DNA from: Cepaea nemoralis
Taxonomy: Eukaryota; Mollusca; Gastropoda; Stylommatophora; Helicidae
Assembly: GCA_014155875.1 (NCBI GenBank)
Contig: JACEFZ010028299.1
Location: 1-64,000, forward strand
Reading direction: 5' to 3'
DNA: 64,000 bases
Shown: positions 10,734 through 20,984 of the stretch, piece by piece
Layout: each line of letters opens with the position of its first letter
Numbering within the stretch: the stretch's first letter is position 1
Program-made: the position numbers and the translations under genes
Notes under the pieces: generated by a model
Databases searched by the model: none
Told to the model about the DNA's origin: nothing
The model's input: only the letters and a program-made list of their open reading frames with translations

Positions 10734-10873
10734 TTAGTTAGTTAGTCGCGGAAACTAATTTCACGGCAACGGGTCATCCCCATATTGCTCTGTTCCTGTG
10801 CCAGTGAATATCACACAAAATGCTCCTCACTGCCCTTTGTGAACAATGAAATAGACAGGAGTGTCGGCAAAAA
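10734..10873. repeat. Dispersed repeat A, truncated copy
   Basis: The segment from GTTAGTTAGTCGC through CACGGCAACGGGTC, GTGCCAGTGAATATCACACA and GACAGGAGT matches 20985-21130 closely. The longer copy (20985-21594) shows that this one is truncated on its right side. The class of element is unknown to me. Confidence 0.8.
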
Positions 10874-10879
10874 TGAATA

Positions 10880-11217
10880 ATGGACAATGACAAAAAAAAG
10901 AGAAAAGAAAAATCACAACAGAAATGAGATTCCTGAGAAGAATACTCAATGTATCAAGAAGAGATAAGATCAGAAATGAAGAAATCAGGACTAAAGTGGG
11001 GTTATAGCTGTACTAGATTTTATTAGAAGGCAGCAATTCAAATGGTTTGGCCATGCAAGTAGGTTACCAACTAACAGTATACCACAACAAGCAATGATGT
11101 ACAGACGAGAGGGAAGCAGAGAAAGAGGCCGACCACGTAAACGATGGACGCAGGGAATAACAGTCCATGGGAATATTGATACATGAAGCCCATAAGCGGG
11201 CACTCTCCTGCTGTTTA
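10880..11217 (+). pseudogene. Element B, C-terminal fragment in inverted orientation
   Basis: The plus strand encodes TEMRFLRRILNVSRRDKIRN, then FKWFGHASRLPTNSIPQQA, RERGRPRKRWTQGI and a decayed tail. It matches the C terminus of element B, whose minus-strand copies lie at 11218-16050 and 58838-60163. It ends at TTTATACTTCACC and is joined head-on to the minus-strand copy at 11218, making an inverted repeat with arms of about 88 bp at 10881-10968 and 11222-11308. Confidence 0.8.
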
Positions 11218-11849
11218 TACTTCACCTCTCTTCTTGATACATTGAGTATTCTTCTCAGGAATCTCATTTCTGTTGTGATTTTTCTTTTTCTCTTTTTCTG
11301 TCATTGTACAGGTTTGGCAATGGTAGCATAGAGTTGGTAGGAAGATTGTGTTGTAAAGTGCTTTCTTATTAGTTATTGATACATGTTTGTTCTTTAGTAT
11401 TGGTGCCATTTGTCCAATGAGTTGGTTTGCCTTATTGCACCTATTTTCGATCTCGTCTTCTGATCTGCCACTTGATGATATTATACTTCCTAGGTACTTG
11501 AAACTCTTTACTTGTTTCAAGGGATGTTCGTTTAGGTGAATTGTTATGGTTTGTTCTTCTTTAGTTATAGTCATTACCTCTGTTTTGCTATGCTAATTTT
11601 CATGTTATGTTCCCTACACATTTCGTTTAGACTATTCATGTGGTCTAATAATTCAGCTTCTGATTTTGCTATTAGTGCTTGGTCGTCCGCAAACAGGAGT
11701 TCTCTAATGGTTAGATTTGCAGATGCTTCTTCTTCTGTGTTCTCGTCATGGGGTATTCTTGCTGTCTCTGTTTGGCTGGTTTCTTTACATATGTTGTCTA
11801 TATATGTTACTAGCTGACACAGCCCGGCTTCACCCAGCCCCTGGCGGGG

Positions 11850-11889
<40 letters not shown>

Positions 11890-13400
11890 GTCTGACCCGG
11901 CCCAGCTTCGCCCAGCCCCTGATGGGAGCATCTAATTTAATTCATATAAGTAGTCATATAAGTTCCCATTCCCGACTGTCTGTCTGTCTGATCCAGCCCA
12001 GTTTTGCCCAGTCCCTGGCGGGGATCTGTCTGTCTATCTGACCCGGCCCGGCTTCGCCCAGTCCCTGATGGGAGCATCTCATTTAATTCATATAAGTAGT
12101 CATATAAGTTCCCGTTCCCGACTGTCTGTCTGTCTGTCCCGGCCCGGCTTCATCCAGTTCCTGGCGGGGATCTGTCTGTCTATGTATCTATCTATGGATC
12201 TATGTATCTATATGTATCTATCTATCTATCTATTTATATAGATAGATAGATATATTTTATTAGCCAGGGGACTTAACCTAAGATATAGCAATGCTACTAA
12301 AAGTTATGTCCCTTTATTTAATTTTTCTTATGTTAAGTCATGTAAATTTAAATATTAAATTTTAGTAAGTATGTTAGTATTGCCTATAATCAAACTTATG
12401 ACGGTTGCACTGGAATGAGAAGAAGACGTGTAGAAAATTTCATCTCAATCGGATGGACCGTTCGTGAACGCATACAGAACGGACGTACATACACACATCG
12501 CCTTTTATAGATATAGATGAACAAGAGAGGGGACAGGACACAACCTTGTCGTACTCCAGATCTTATGGTGAAGGGTTCTGAGTGTCCTCCAGTTGCTCTC
12601 ACTATGCATTCACTGTTGTTGTCTAAACTTCTACATAGGTTTGTTAGATGTGTACTCACTCCATATTGTTTAAGGATTTCCAACAGCTTGTTTCTATCTA
12701 CTCTATCGAATGCCTTTTCTTGGCCGACAAAGGCTAAGTAAAGTGTTTCATTGAATTCGACTGATTTTTCTATAAGTTGTCTAAGAGCAAAAATGGCATC
12801 TGTGCATCCTTTGTTTTTCCTAAATCCAAGTTGTGTTTCGCTTAGCTGGGGTTCTAAAGTAGTTTGTAATCATTTTTTTAAGAATTTTGCAAAATATTTT
12901 CCCAGTATGACTCAACAGTGAAATGCCTCTGTATTGTGTGCAATCTCTTTTGCTGTCTTTGTTTTTCCAAACTGGGATAATTATGGCGTTTCCCTAGTCT
13001 CATGGTGTCTGTTGTTCTACCCAAACATGGTTGAACAGTCTATGTAGCCAAGCTGTTCCTACTTCTCTTGCTGCTTTAATTAGTTCATTTGGTATTTCAT
13101 CCTGCCCCGGTGATTTGTTCAATGGGACTAATCTGATGGCTTCTATAATTTCTTCTTTTAGTATGTCTGGTTCTAGTTCTTCTGTGACATCTGTGTAGGT
13201 CTCTTGAATTCCTATGACATCTGATGGGATGTTGAAAAGTTGTTTGAAATACTGCTTCCATCTTATTAGGATTTGTTTTTGTTCACTTATTAGTTCTCCA
13301 TATTCGCTGTTAATTATTTCAGTTGGGTCAAAGGGTTCTCCTCTGGTTCGCATTGCACTTATCTTTTTGTAGAAGTTTCTAGTTGCCTCCTTGTAGTTTT
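11218..13400 (-). pseudogene. Element B reverse transcriptase, split by a Helitron
   Basis: Fingers region: LVPLNKSPGQDEIPNELIKA (about 13130-13070). Palm: QEKAFDRVDRNKLLEIL, then GVRQGCVLSPLLF near 12530. The reading then enters the Helitron (12517-11810) and resumes with YIDNICKETSQTETA and RELLFADDQALIAKSE (catalytic FADD). Thumb: VKSFKYLGSIISSSGRSEDE and MTEKEKKK, then RFLRRILNVSRR. Stops and frameshifts are present outside the insertion too. The active-site aspartates are intact. Confidence 0.85.
11810..12517 (-). mobile_element. Nonautonomous Helitron, 708 bp
   Basis: Read on the minus strand, the element starts TCTATATCTATAAAAGGCG and ends GGGCTGTGTCAGCTAG, the TC...CTRR ends of Helitrons, and lies between host A and T. 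No target duplication is present. The element B copy at 59747/59748 has the uninterrupted sequence GTTA|TGAAC, an exact empty site. A short stem (GGCT...AGCC) lies about 12 bp before the 3' end. The interior has TATC/TGTC microsatellites and a 146-bp repeated unit (GACCCGGCCC(A/G)GCTTCGCC at 11894 and 12040). No Rep/helicase is encoded. Confidence 0.85.
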
Positions 13401-13798
13401 TATTTAGGGATTCTCCATACTCTTCTCAGTCTTTTTGTTTTTCCCTCTTTACTATACTATTCTACTAACTTGTCTTCTCGCTATTCTATATTCTATGTAA
13501 TCACATTCCTGTTTGCTCTTCAACCACTTTTTATATTTTTCCTTTTTGTCTTTTACTGCTTTCTTTACTTATGTGTTCCACCAACTTGTTATTTTCTTTA
13601 TCCGTGTTTTGCATTTTTTCGTGGTTCCACATGTTATTTTTGCAGTATTTAAAATGCTTTATTTGAACATCTCCCATTGTTCTTCCACTGTTTTTCTTTC
13701 TATTGGTAATTTTACAAAGAGTTCAGTTAGTTCTTTCTCATAATTTTCCCTTACTGCCTCGTCTTTAAGGTTTTTTAAGGTTACTGATTTGCATGGCA

Positions 13799-14330
13799 TT
13801 ATATTCCTGCTCTTCGTTTTCTTCTTCTGATGGTTCTTATTGTGGCAACGACTGTTTTATGATCTGTGTTTATACTGAAATTGGGCACTGCCCTTGCATC
13901 TAATATATTTCTCTTTCTGTTATTTCTTGTTAATATAAAATCAATTTGGCTTTTAGTATCTAGATCGTTACATTTATACCAGGTGTATACTTGTGAATAT
14001 TTATGTTTATAGAATGTGTTTGTTATATAGAGGTCGTGTTGGCTGCAAAGCTCTACCAGTCTACTTCCGTTATCATTCCTTTCATTATGCTGATCTCCAA
14101 ATGCTCCCAGATGTTTTTCTATGCCCACTCTGTTATGTCCTAGTCTTGCATTGAAGTCTCCCATAACTATGATGTTGTCCTGCTTATCTATTTTATTTAG
14201 CACGTCTTGTATGTCTTCGTAGAAGTCCTTGCATTCTTGCTCATTATTGTTTGCATTACATGGTGCGTATATTTATACATATGTTGTAATTGTTTGTTCT
14301 TTTATAATTATCAGCATAAAATGAATTATT
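13799..14330 (-). pseudogene. Element B endonuclease, C-terminal part
   Basis: Motifs in order: MGDFNARLGHNRVGIEKHLG, VELCSQHDLYITNTFYKHK, TWYKCNDLDTKSQIDFI and NTDHKTVVATI (catalytic Asp-His pair). Upstream, in a broken frame, are IIIKEQTITTYV and YAPCNANNNEQECKDFYEDI, joining it to the N-terminal part beyond the compound insertion. The domain itself is uninterrupted from 14203 to 13799. Confidence 0.8.
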
Positions 14331-14365
14331 GATTGAGATGACAGTGAAAAACATATCATTGAAGA

Positions 14366-14595
14366 TCATCACCATCATCTTCTATGTTTTCCGTCAAGCA
14401 TCGTGGGAAGGAGTAGTTAACGTTCCAGCATCCAAAGAAAGGCACTGGATAGTGTCATCACATGTGATTCTACAGAGTTTTTGATGTCGACAGTCCATTT
14501 TATTCACAGGCATCCTCTTGCTCTTGTATCAGATCTTCTTTGATGTAGCCCTAGTGCTGATAAATGATGCTGTTGTACTGAAGATAGTGTTTCTG
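14366..14595 (-). pseudogene. Degenerate non-LTR RT tail with CAT/ATG-type 3' repeat
   Basis: This block aligns by eye with 25035-25280 (shared features: CATCATCTTC, then a GTTTTCCGTCAAGC/GTTTGCCATTAAGC stretch, the GTCGTGG core and CTTTGATRTAG). Both are minus-strand 3' ends of the same non-LTR family, whose 3' tail is an ATG/GAT trinucleotide repeat. Only short peptide matches remain. Confidence 0.6.
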
Positions 14596-14739
14596 AATTC
14601 CCTCAGTTGTGCAAACATTTCAGCAATCATGGCTAGAAGTTTTACCACTGCTGTGCTATGAAGAAAGAATTGTGAAGTGAGCAGTAAGTTTCCCACCAAC
14701 ACTGCAGACCAAAATTTGAAAGTTATCTTTGGATGTTTG

Positions 14740-15300
14740 GGACCATTTAAATAGGGAACTTACAAAGCACCACAAATCTTATGCGCACTTCGAGTATCAG
14801 AAGGCTGAAATTACAAAGAAGAATCCTGAATGTGCTCCTTTAGTAAAGTGAGAAAAAAAAAAAATGGATGCTAATATGATGAACATGTGAATGTGCATTT
14901 CATGGCATTGTACTGTGTACTGTATTGCCAACAGTAACTGACCCTACACTGATTATGAAGGTTTTGTTGCATTGTTAACCTAGCTTAATGTGACTGATTC
15001 AGGGTTTTTTAAAATAAAAATAGTGAAGAGAAATTATATTTTACATTGCCTCATATCTTCATGAACATTTGATATTGAAATAAAGGAAAACCATATGTCA
15101 GTATCTTACTTGATGGAGATGCAGACAGATCTGATGATGAGGGGCTGATACTATATATTCATTTTATCAGAGAAGGGAAAGTGAAGGAGACATTTCTTTC
15201 TATTGTGCCATTGGAAGATGCAACAAGTGCTGGCTACTTTAAAGCTCTAGAGACGTGTGAATAACTTAAGTGTTCTCACAGTGATATCTTTACTGGGCCT
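14740..15300 (+). pseudogene. hAT-transposase-like (DUF4371-type) protein remnant
   Basis: The plus strand contains KHHKSYAHFEYQKAEITKKN (about 14770-14830) and, after a gap, ILLDGDADRSDDEGLILYIH and GKVKETFLSIVPLEDATSAG (15095-15240). The second stretch resembles the N-terminal part of the catalytic region of hAT-derived or DUF4371-type proteins, where the first catalytic aspartate lies in an (L/A)DGSTD-like motif. The first could be the segment after its zinc finger. Stops follow both. A second piece of this kind of protein is at 56014-56292. Confidence 0.5.
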
Positions 15301-15564
15301 ACAATAAAGGACATTTAATGGCTCATTTCAAAATATGTAGCTTTATCTGAGATTGATTCATATTTTCTTAGCCCATGTTAACAAAATATGCTGACTTCTG
15401 AGAAAAAGGGCTGGCTCCTGAATCATGTTTGAATTGTCCACCCATGCTGACATTTCAACTTTGTCATAAAATGTTTGTAATTCCACTTCACTACTGCTTG
15501 TTTTTGGTATCTACACTTGTATAATATTTATCTTTTGGTTTGAATTTTCTTCTTATTCTGCATT

Positions 15565-15695
15565 TATCCGTCTTTTTTCGGATGTGATTGTGTTGTGCCT
15601 GTTTATGACGGAGCTGTGATACTGCGCCTTTAGGCCGACACACCCCACTTCTAAGGGAGTTTGTTGACCGGTTTAACCTTCCCAGGTTTGACTTT
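15565..15695 (-). repeat. Dispersed repeat C
   Basis: On the minus strand it begins CC(T/C)GGGAAGGTTAA, then GGTCAACAAA, GTGTCGGCCTAA and ACAGGCACAAC, and matches 22480-22645. Both copies have the same sharp left edge on the minus strand, so it is a distinct unit with a defined end. The class is unknown. Confidence 0.75.
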
Positions 15696-16017
15696 TAATT
15701 TGACAATAATAACTAACTGATTCAATCAAATAATCATTAATTGATTTAGCTGTTTCCTCAGGAAATATTAGTCCTACTACATTTCTGTATGTGTTACCTC
15801 CTGAACAAATTATTGTGTGTTTGTCTGTTATTACTTTGCCAGATCTCCTCCACCTCATCTCACTCATGCCTAGGATATTAATCTTCATATTTTTAATTTC
15901 TTGTATTACATTATGTAATTTTCCTATATCAACTATGTCCTGACATTCCACGTTCCTATTGTAAACTTGTCTTGGGAAGATAATGTGGTGGTTTTCCCTT
16001 GGCTTCCATATTCCCAC
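15690..16017 (-). pseudogene. Element B endonuclease, N-terminal part
   Basis: The frame encodes GKLHNVIQEIKNMKINILGM, then SEMRWRRSGKVITDKHTIIC, the start of an AP-endonuclease domain (the catalytic Glu of SEMRW), and ETAKSINDYLIESVSYY. It then runs into repeat C at about 15690. The remainder of the domain resumes near 14330, about 1.35 kb away. A short sequence upstream of 16017 could be its 5' leader. Confidence 0.75.
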
Positions 16018-16167
16018 GGGGGTCTTTTACCTCTACCTTGACAGCAATTTCTTATTGTCAGGACAAGAGAGTGCTCTGCTCAACTGCAGAGTTGTGCACT
16101 AATCCCGGTGGATACTAGGTCACATCTATGACCTTATTTTTCCGTGTCTGAAGATTTATATTCTGCT

Positions 16168-16245
16168 ATGCTACTGTGTTGATTTTGATGGTATAATGTT
16201 TTGACAATTCAGAAAGCAATGGCAGACTCCTAAATGTAGAATTAT
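16168..16245. repeat. Dispersed repeat D, left half
   Basis: GTTGATTTTGATGGTATAAT and CATTCAGAAAGC-like sequence match 61351-61440. The repeat is interrupted by the I-like fragment at 16246-16940 and resumes at about 16945. Confidence 0.7.
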
Positions 16246-16940
16246 CTTCGTTCGCTTGAAATATGTTTATAATTGCAATGTTGTCTCTTGTATGAATTTA
16301 ACTATCTTTTTTAGTTCACTCAGCAGTCCATAGAGTTGATCTTCCACTGTTGTCTCTCTAGGCTGGAAGGTTTGCCTAGATATGTTGTATTTTGGACAGT
16401 CTTGGGGTATGTGATCTGCTGTCTGCGACGCCAATCCACATGTGCACATAGCTGATTCATCAATCTTGAATTTTGTATACATTTGGTTGTGTAATCTATT
16501 GTGTCCTGTTCTGAGGCACAGAATGATGACTTGTTCTGGTCTGTCCATAATGTGGTAGTCATCTTGAGCAGGTTTTGGAGCCTTTCTGACTGATTTGTTC
16601 ATTCTTTCCTTTAGGTGGCATAAAGCAGGCACATCAGGCTGTTCTTCTTTCCTTAGCCAATAGATCAGCTGTCGTTTCCGGGTATTCCACAGTGGGATGG
16701 TATCCACTGTATGGTGACCTTATGCTAACTGCTACGTTCAGAAAGTAGTGTCCTTAGTACTGGCAAATTCCCAGACAGGAGCGCCTCGAGTTCTGATTTT
16801 GCATCTGTCAATAGCACCACAGGTTGTGTACCATGGCTGGTATTTAGTAATTTCTCTGTTGCTACCTTGATTGCCTCAATTTCAGCATCATAGTTACGGC
16901 AGTACCTTCCTGTTGGTACTCTGGCCATGTCCCTAGTAAT
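16246..16940 (-). pseudogene. I-like element, 5'-truncated copy (RNase H and C-terminal region)
   Basis: The minus strand encodes RVPTGRYCRNYDAEIEAIKV, VVLLTDAKSELEALLSG, then with a shift KEEQPDVPALCHLKERM, a GHNRLHNQMYTKFKI tract, and a Cys cluster (CTCGLASQTADHIPQDCP). It is the same subfamily as 1-1493. Its 3' end (TTTCAAGCGAACGAA) lacks the longer GAA tail seen there. It splits repeat D, whose uninterrupted form is at 61350-61500. Frames are broken near 16720. Confidence 0.8.
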
Positions 16941-16944
16941 CTAG

Positions 16945-17012
16945 TAAATCATAACAGCCAATAAATGCGGGGGTTGATTGCAACATCCTGTAAAGAATAT
17001 TCAACTAACTGT
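16945..17012. repeat. Dispersed repeat D, right half
   Basis: GCCAATAAATGC(G/C)GGGGTTG followed by a TTGCAAC stretch matches 61440-61500, where both halves are contiguous. Confidence 0.7.
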
Positions 17013-17333
17013 TACGTTATATTGGACTTAAACTTACCTTGAGCTACACAGACTTCAGGTTGTTCTATCTTGACACTTGCTGGTAGTTTACTCTCCATCT
17101 TATGTCTGCAGTCAGTCTGAAAGGATTTGTAAGTTAAATTTGTATGCAAACATAAACTATATAAATGAATGTAATATTTTGTTTTTCAAGATGATTAATG
17201 ATAAAAAATGCTTATGATTACTTCAAGACATAATTTCTAATATGTTATTCCTCAAGCACCGTTTAAGAATTTGAGCTTGGCAATCATTTGCAGTGTAATG
17301 ATTGGTTCTTGTCTGATGATTGGTAATTGAGGA

Positions 17334-17512
17334 TCACTCAGCAGTCCATAGAGTTTATCTTCCACTGTCGTCTCTCTAGGCCAGAAGATTTGCCTAGATA
17401 TGTTGTATTTTGGGCAGTCTTGGAGTAAGTGATCTGCTGTCTGCGATGCCAATCCACATGTGCATATGGCTGAATCACCAATCTTGAATTGAATATACAT
17501 GTGGTTGTGTAA
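17334..17512 (-). pseudogene. I-like element, short C-terminal fragment
   Basis: It encodes YIQFKIGDSAICTCGLASQT, LLQDCPKYNISRQIFW and VEDKLYGLLS, matching the end of the copies at 1-1493 and 16246-16940. It stops at LLSD and the following residues are unrelated, so it is truncated at both ends. The 17013-17333 stretch before it has no recognisable content. Confidence 0.75.
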
Positions 17513-18249
17513 TTGGTGTCAGGTCTTAGTCAGATATGACTGAGCGACTGTATGACAGTAGACAGTACTACCTGCTTTCTGTTAGCACTGAATGTTGGGC
17601 GGCGCTTACCAAACCTGACACCCCACATTGTGCCAATGGCTTCGGGTGGAAGAGAGCAATTGGGAGGGTATAAGCCTTATCCTGATGCGAGGAAATGCAA
17701 CCTAAAGACAAAATGTCATGGCAGGGCAGACCAGGCCCTAAGCCTTGGTTGGCAGCTGGTCTAGGATAAATGCTCCGACAGGCAGCATTGCTTTGCTGAT
17801 CCAGCAGCTTCTGCAGCTTGTCTTGTTCCAGACATATAGGTGTTACCTTTCCTCTGGAGTGAATTAGGCAGGCTGAGAGAGGGATGATGCTGCTTGGGCA
17901 ACACATGGTCTCTATATTTTAGCTCAGGCTTTGTACTATGGAGAGGCAATAACTCCATCCCTGGTCTTAACTGTTCTCAGAATCAAAGCGAGAGGTAACA
18001 CTTACGGGTTATATGTCCTTGACAATTGGTGTGGACATGGGGCACCACGGGCTGACTCTGATGGTGGGAGACACCTACAGGTGTCACTGATCGGCTAGTC
18101 CGCCTCAAGCTGGGCAACCCCCGGCCAACTGGGTGCTGATCCGCCACAGCCTGCCCGCTTCAATGGGTGCTTGGGGCTAGGACAAAATCTTAATCGCAGG
18201 CTGTAAAACCAATGCACCAGGCACTAATAAAAAGAAAACAAAAAGCCTA

Positions 18250-19030
18250 AAGCTACGGCTTGCAACCTGGAACGTAAGAAACATGTGTGGATTTTCCACT
18301 GACTTGATGAATATCGACGATATGAGAAAAACGGTTGTGATTGATGCCGAACTCAATCATCTCAACATTGATATTGCTGGCCTGCAGGAGATTCGCCTCG
18401 CCAAGGAAGGGTCAATCAGGGAAAACAATTACACCTGTTTTTGGAAGGGTAAAGGGCAGGCAGAAAAAAGGTAACATGGTGTGGGCTTTGCAGTGAAGAA
18501 TTCACTACTGGGAATGATTGAAATTCCAGCTGGAGATAATGAAAGACTATTATCCCTGGGCTTGGCAACTTCTTGTAGTTTTGCCACCATTATTACTGCA
18601 TATGCACCGACACTCGATTCCTCTGATGATGTGAAGGATTTGTTCTATGAGGAGTTAGACTCTATGATCAAAGCAGTTTCAAAATCCGACTACATTTATA
18701 TGCTCTGTGATTTCAATACTCGTGTGGGCAAGGACTCAAGTTCATGGCCAGTGTGCCTTGGAAAATACAACATCAGTCGCATGAATGAAAATGGGCAAAG
18801 GCTGCTAGAGTGTTGCACCAGAAATGAACTATGTATTACACACTCCTTTTTTAAAACAAAAGAGATGCATAAGGTCACATGGAAACATCCAAGATCTGGC
18901 CATTGGCATCAGCTGGACTTCATCATCACACTGAGACAACATCTGAACCATACATCATTGACTCGAAGTTACCAGTGCTGACTGTGAAACGGATCATTCT
19001 TTGGTTGTTGCAAGGGTTAGACTGAGACCA
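18250..19030 (+). pseudogene. AP-endonuclease of the RTE-like element
   Basis: Motifs: LRLATWNVRNMC, DIAGLQEIRLAKEGS (catalytic Glu), GVGFAVKNSLL, ITAYAPTLDSSDDVKDLFYE, LCDFNTRVGKDS (the usual GDFN has become CDFN), GHWHQLDFIITLR, and ETDHSLVVARVR (Asp-His pair, in the next frame). One stop falls at 18475 and a frame change near 18980. The loss of the glycine in GDFN and the stops show it is inactive. Confidence 0.8.
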
Positions 19031-19079
19031 AAGAGAATCTACACAGCTAAACATAAATCTAGCCCCAGGATTAATGTTA

Positions 19080-20265
19080 TTAACACTCACAATCCTGAAA
19101 AGTGCTTTGAGTTTCAACAGCAACTTGAAGACGCTTTCACTGATATATCAGAAAATTTTACAGTAAGTGAAAAGTGGGGTAAACTTAAGGAAACTCTTTA
19201 CAAAACTGTGGTAGGGGTTTACGGCACTTTGGATCATAAGGAAACTTTATAAAACTGTGGTAGGGGTTTACAGCACTTTGTATCATAATAGGCAGGGCTG
19301 GTTTGCAGCAAACAGCCAGACACTGCAGCCCTTGAATGATAAAAAGAAGATAGCTATCTTAAGAAACCAGGAAAGAACGCGTAACACTCTCAATGAGCTG
19401 AAGCAAGCTAGAAAGGATGTGCAAAAGACCATCAGGCAGTGTGCAAATGACTATTGGATCAAGTTATGTGAGTCCATTCAAAATGAAAATGATAAGGGAA
19501 ACATCAGAAGCATGTATGAAGGGATAAAGAAAGCCTGTGGTCCAATAATAAAAAGAAGTGCACCACTGAAAACCTTGACAGGAGAAATCATCACTGATAA
19601 GAAACAGCAGATGGATAGATGGGTAGAGCACTATTTAGAGCTTTACTCAAGTGAAATCAAGCTAGCAGATGATGCCCTCAACGCCATAGAGGCTCTACCA
19701 ACTCTTGACCACCTGGACACACTTCCCACCATAAAGAAGTTAAGTGTGCTGTAAATGAACTTGCATCTGGCAAGGCTCCAGGTAAGGATGGGATTCTAAT
19801 AGAGGTAATCAGGAGTGGGCAAGACACAAAGATCCACCAGCTAACAGAGCTATGCTGGCGAGAAGGACGAGTCCCACAGGATTTCAAAAATTCAAGCATC
19901 ATAACATTGTACAAGAACAACGGCGATCGTAGCAACTGTAAGAACTATAGGGGTATCTCACTTCTGTGTGTTGTTGGGAAAGTATTTGCCAGAATTGTTC
20001 TGCGCAGACTTCAAGTCCTAGAAGATAAAGTCTACCCCGAATCACAGTGCGGATTCCGACAGAACCGGTCTACCATTGATATGATATTCTCATTGCGACA
20101 AATGCAAGAAAAATGCCAGGAACAAAATCAACCACTGTTTATTGCCTTCATGAACCTCACAAAGGCATTTGATTTGGTCAGTCGTGATAGTCTGTTCAAA
20201 GCACTGAAGAAAACTGACTGCCTACCAACTCTTCTGTCCATTGTGGAACCATTCCACACAGGAAA
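19080..20265 (+). pseudogene. Linker and N-terminal RT of the RTE-like element
   Basis: The linker has FEFQQQLEDAFTDISENFTV, then a 50-bp tandem duplication at 19187-19286. DKKKIAILRNQERTRNTLNE follows. RT: ELASGKAPGKDGI (19760-19800, shifted frame), ELCWREGRVPQDFKNSSII, NCKNYRGISLLCVVGKVFAR, QCGFRQNRSTIDMIFSLRQM and motif A-like FMNLTKAFDLVSRD, in which the usual aspartate before L is asparagine. It ends soon after at LFKALKKTDCLP. No motif C is present. Confidence 0.8.
19187..19286. repeat. 50-bp tandem duplication inside the RTE-like element
   Basis: AAGGAAACT..TTA..AAAACTG and GTGGTAGGGGTTTAC occur twice, at 19187-19237 and 19238-19286, with a few differences. The duplication adds a spurious repeat of the reading frame and contributes to its loss. 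Confidence 0.85.
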
Positions 20266-20669
20266 AAAGTTAGTATTTAATTATTAATTGCTAACTTTTA
20301 GATACAGAACAGTTTAGTTTAGTTTCTAAACTAAAAATAGTGTAATTATAGACCAGAAGTAGAAGTCAATTGTTAGCAAAAGTGAGTGCTTATTAATTTA
20401 TGCAGCAGTTACAAACTTATTTACTTACATTAATGCATGATATTTAATCAACAAACGAAAGCTGTCACAATGCAGTTGGTACATTAAGTTTAAGACAATA
20501 TGAGTACATTTTCATGAATTGTTCTTTCACTAACGACGAACATTTCAAGTGACATATATAAATTGGCAGCTATTTGTAACTGTTAATTAGGTTTATTATG
20601 TTATTTATGTTTATATTATGATTATGTTAATTAGGCACATCCTATCGCAAAGTCTTAAAAGTCAAGTGC
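20266..20669. other. AT-rich stretch without a gene
   Basis: No motif-bearing frame is seen. A segment ending AGGCACATCCTATCG (20634-20648) recurs at 20944-20958 beyond the SINE, together with loosely similar upstream sequence (GGC(A/G)GC(C/T)ATTT). The SINE may thus be flanked by a decayed duplication. Confidence 0.5.
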
Positions 20670-20830
20670 ATTTTTCTCGGAGACTCTCGTGCTTTGTGCT
20701 ATGCTTTTGGCAGGCCGTTCTGCAGAAAGAGACTGAGCCATATGGGAATAAAACCGGTGCAAAGAAGTTGACCAGCTCGATCCTGTTGACATTCTATCGA
20801 AAGAGAATTGTGACTTTTACATTCCTGTTA
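20670..20830 (+). mobile_element. SINE, body and tail copy
   Basis: It shares CTCGTGCTTTGTG-type sequence, GACTGAGCCATATGGGA, AAACCGGTGC(A/G)AAGAAGT and a TTGAC(A/T)TT tail with the SINE at 7895-8165. The tRNA-like head with box B is missing, so this copy is 5'-truncated. Confidence 0.7.
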
Positions 20831-20984
20831 CCAAAATGCACAATAAAGTATACAATACATCTTGTTAGGTTTGTTAGTGATGTGACAGACTTTTAATGAA
20901 TAATGAACAATTGGCGGCCATTTTTAATTGTTTATTAGGTCACAGGCACATCCTATCGAAAAATAGAAATAATAATACCATAGT

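Larger units (their letters stand above)
11218..16050 (-). mobile_element. Element B: non-LTR retrotransposon (APE-RT), interrupted copy
   Basis: In minus-strand order: endonuclease N terminus (16017-15690), endonuclease C terminus (14330-13799), linker and RT fingers (about 13780-13000), RT palm (12740-12518 and 11809-11536) and thumb/C terminus (11574-11218). Two insertions break it: a compound one at about 14340-15690 and a Helitron at 11810-12517. A second copy at 58838-60163 confirms the family. No RNase H is seen after the RT. The clade is uncertain; the overall look is of an APE-type endonuclease-RT family common in invertebrates. Confidence 0.8.
17515..20265 (+). mobile_element. RTE-like non-LTR retrotransposon, 3'-truncated
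   Basis: A GC-rich 5' leader (17515-18240) is followed by AP-endonuclease and the N-terminal half of RT. The coding part starts near 18250 (LRLATWNVRNMCG). The copy ends around 20265, just after RT motif A and before the catalytic YADD-type motif, so it is truncated at the 3' side, opposite to the usual 5' truncation. The clade assignment (RTE or the craniofacial-development-protein-2-like group) is from general similarity of the endonuclease and RT text and is tentative. Confidence 0.7.
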
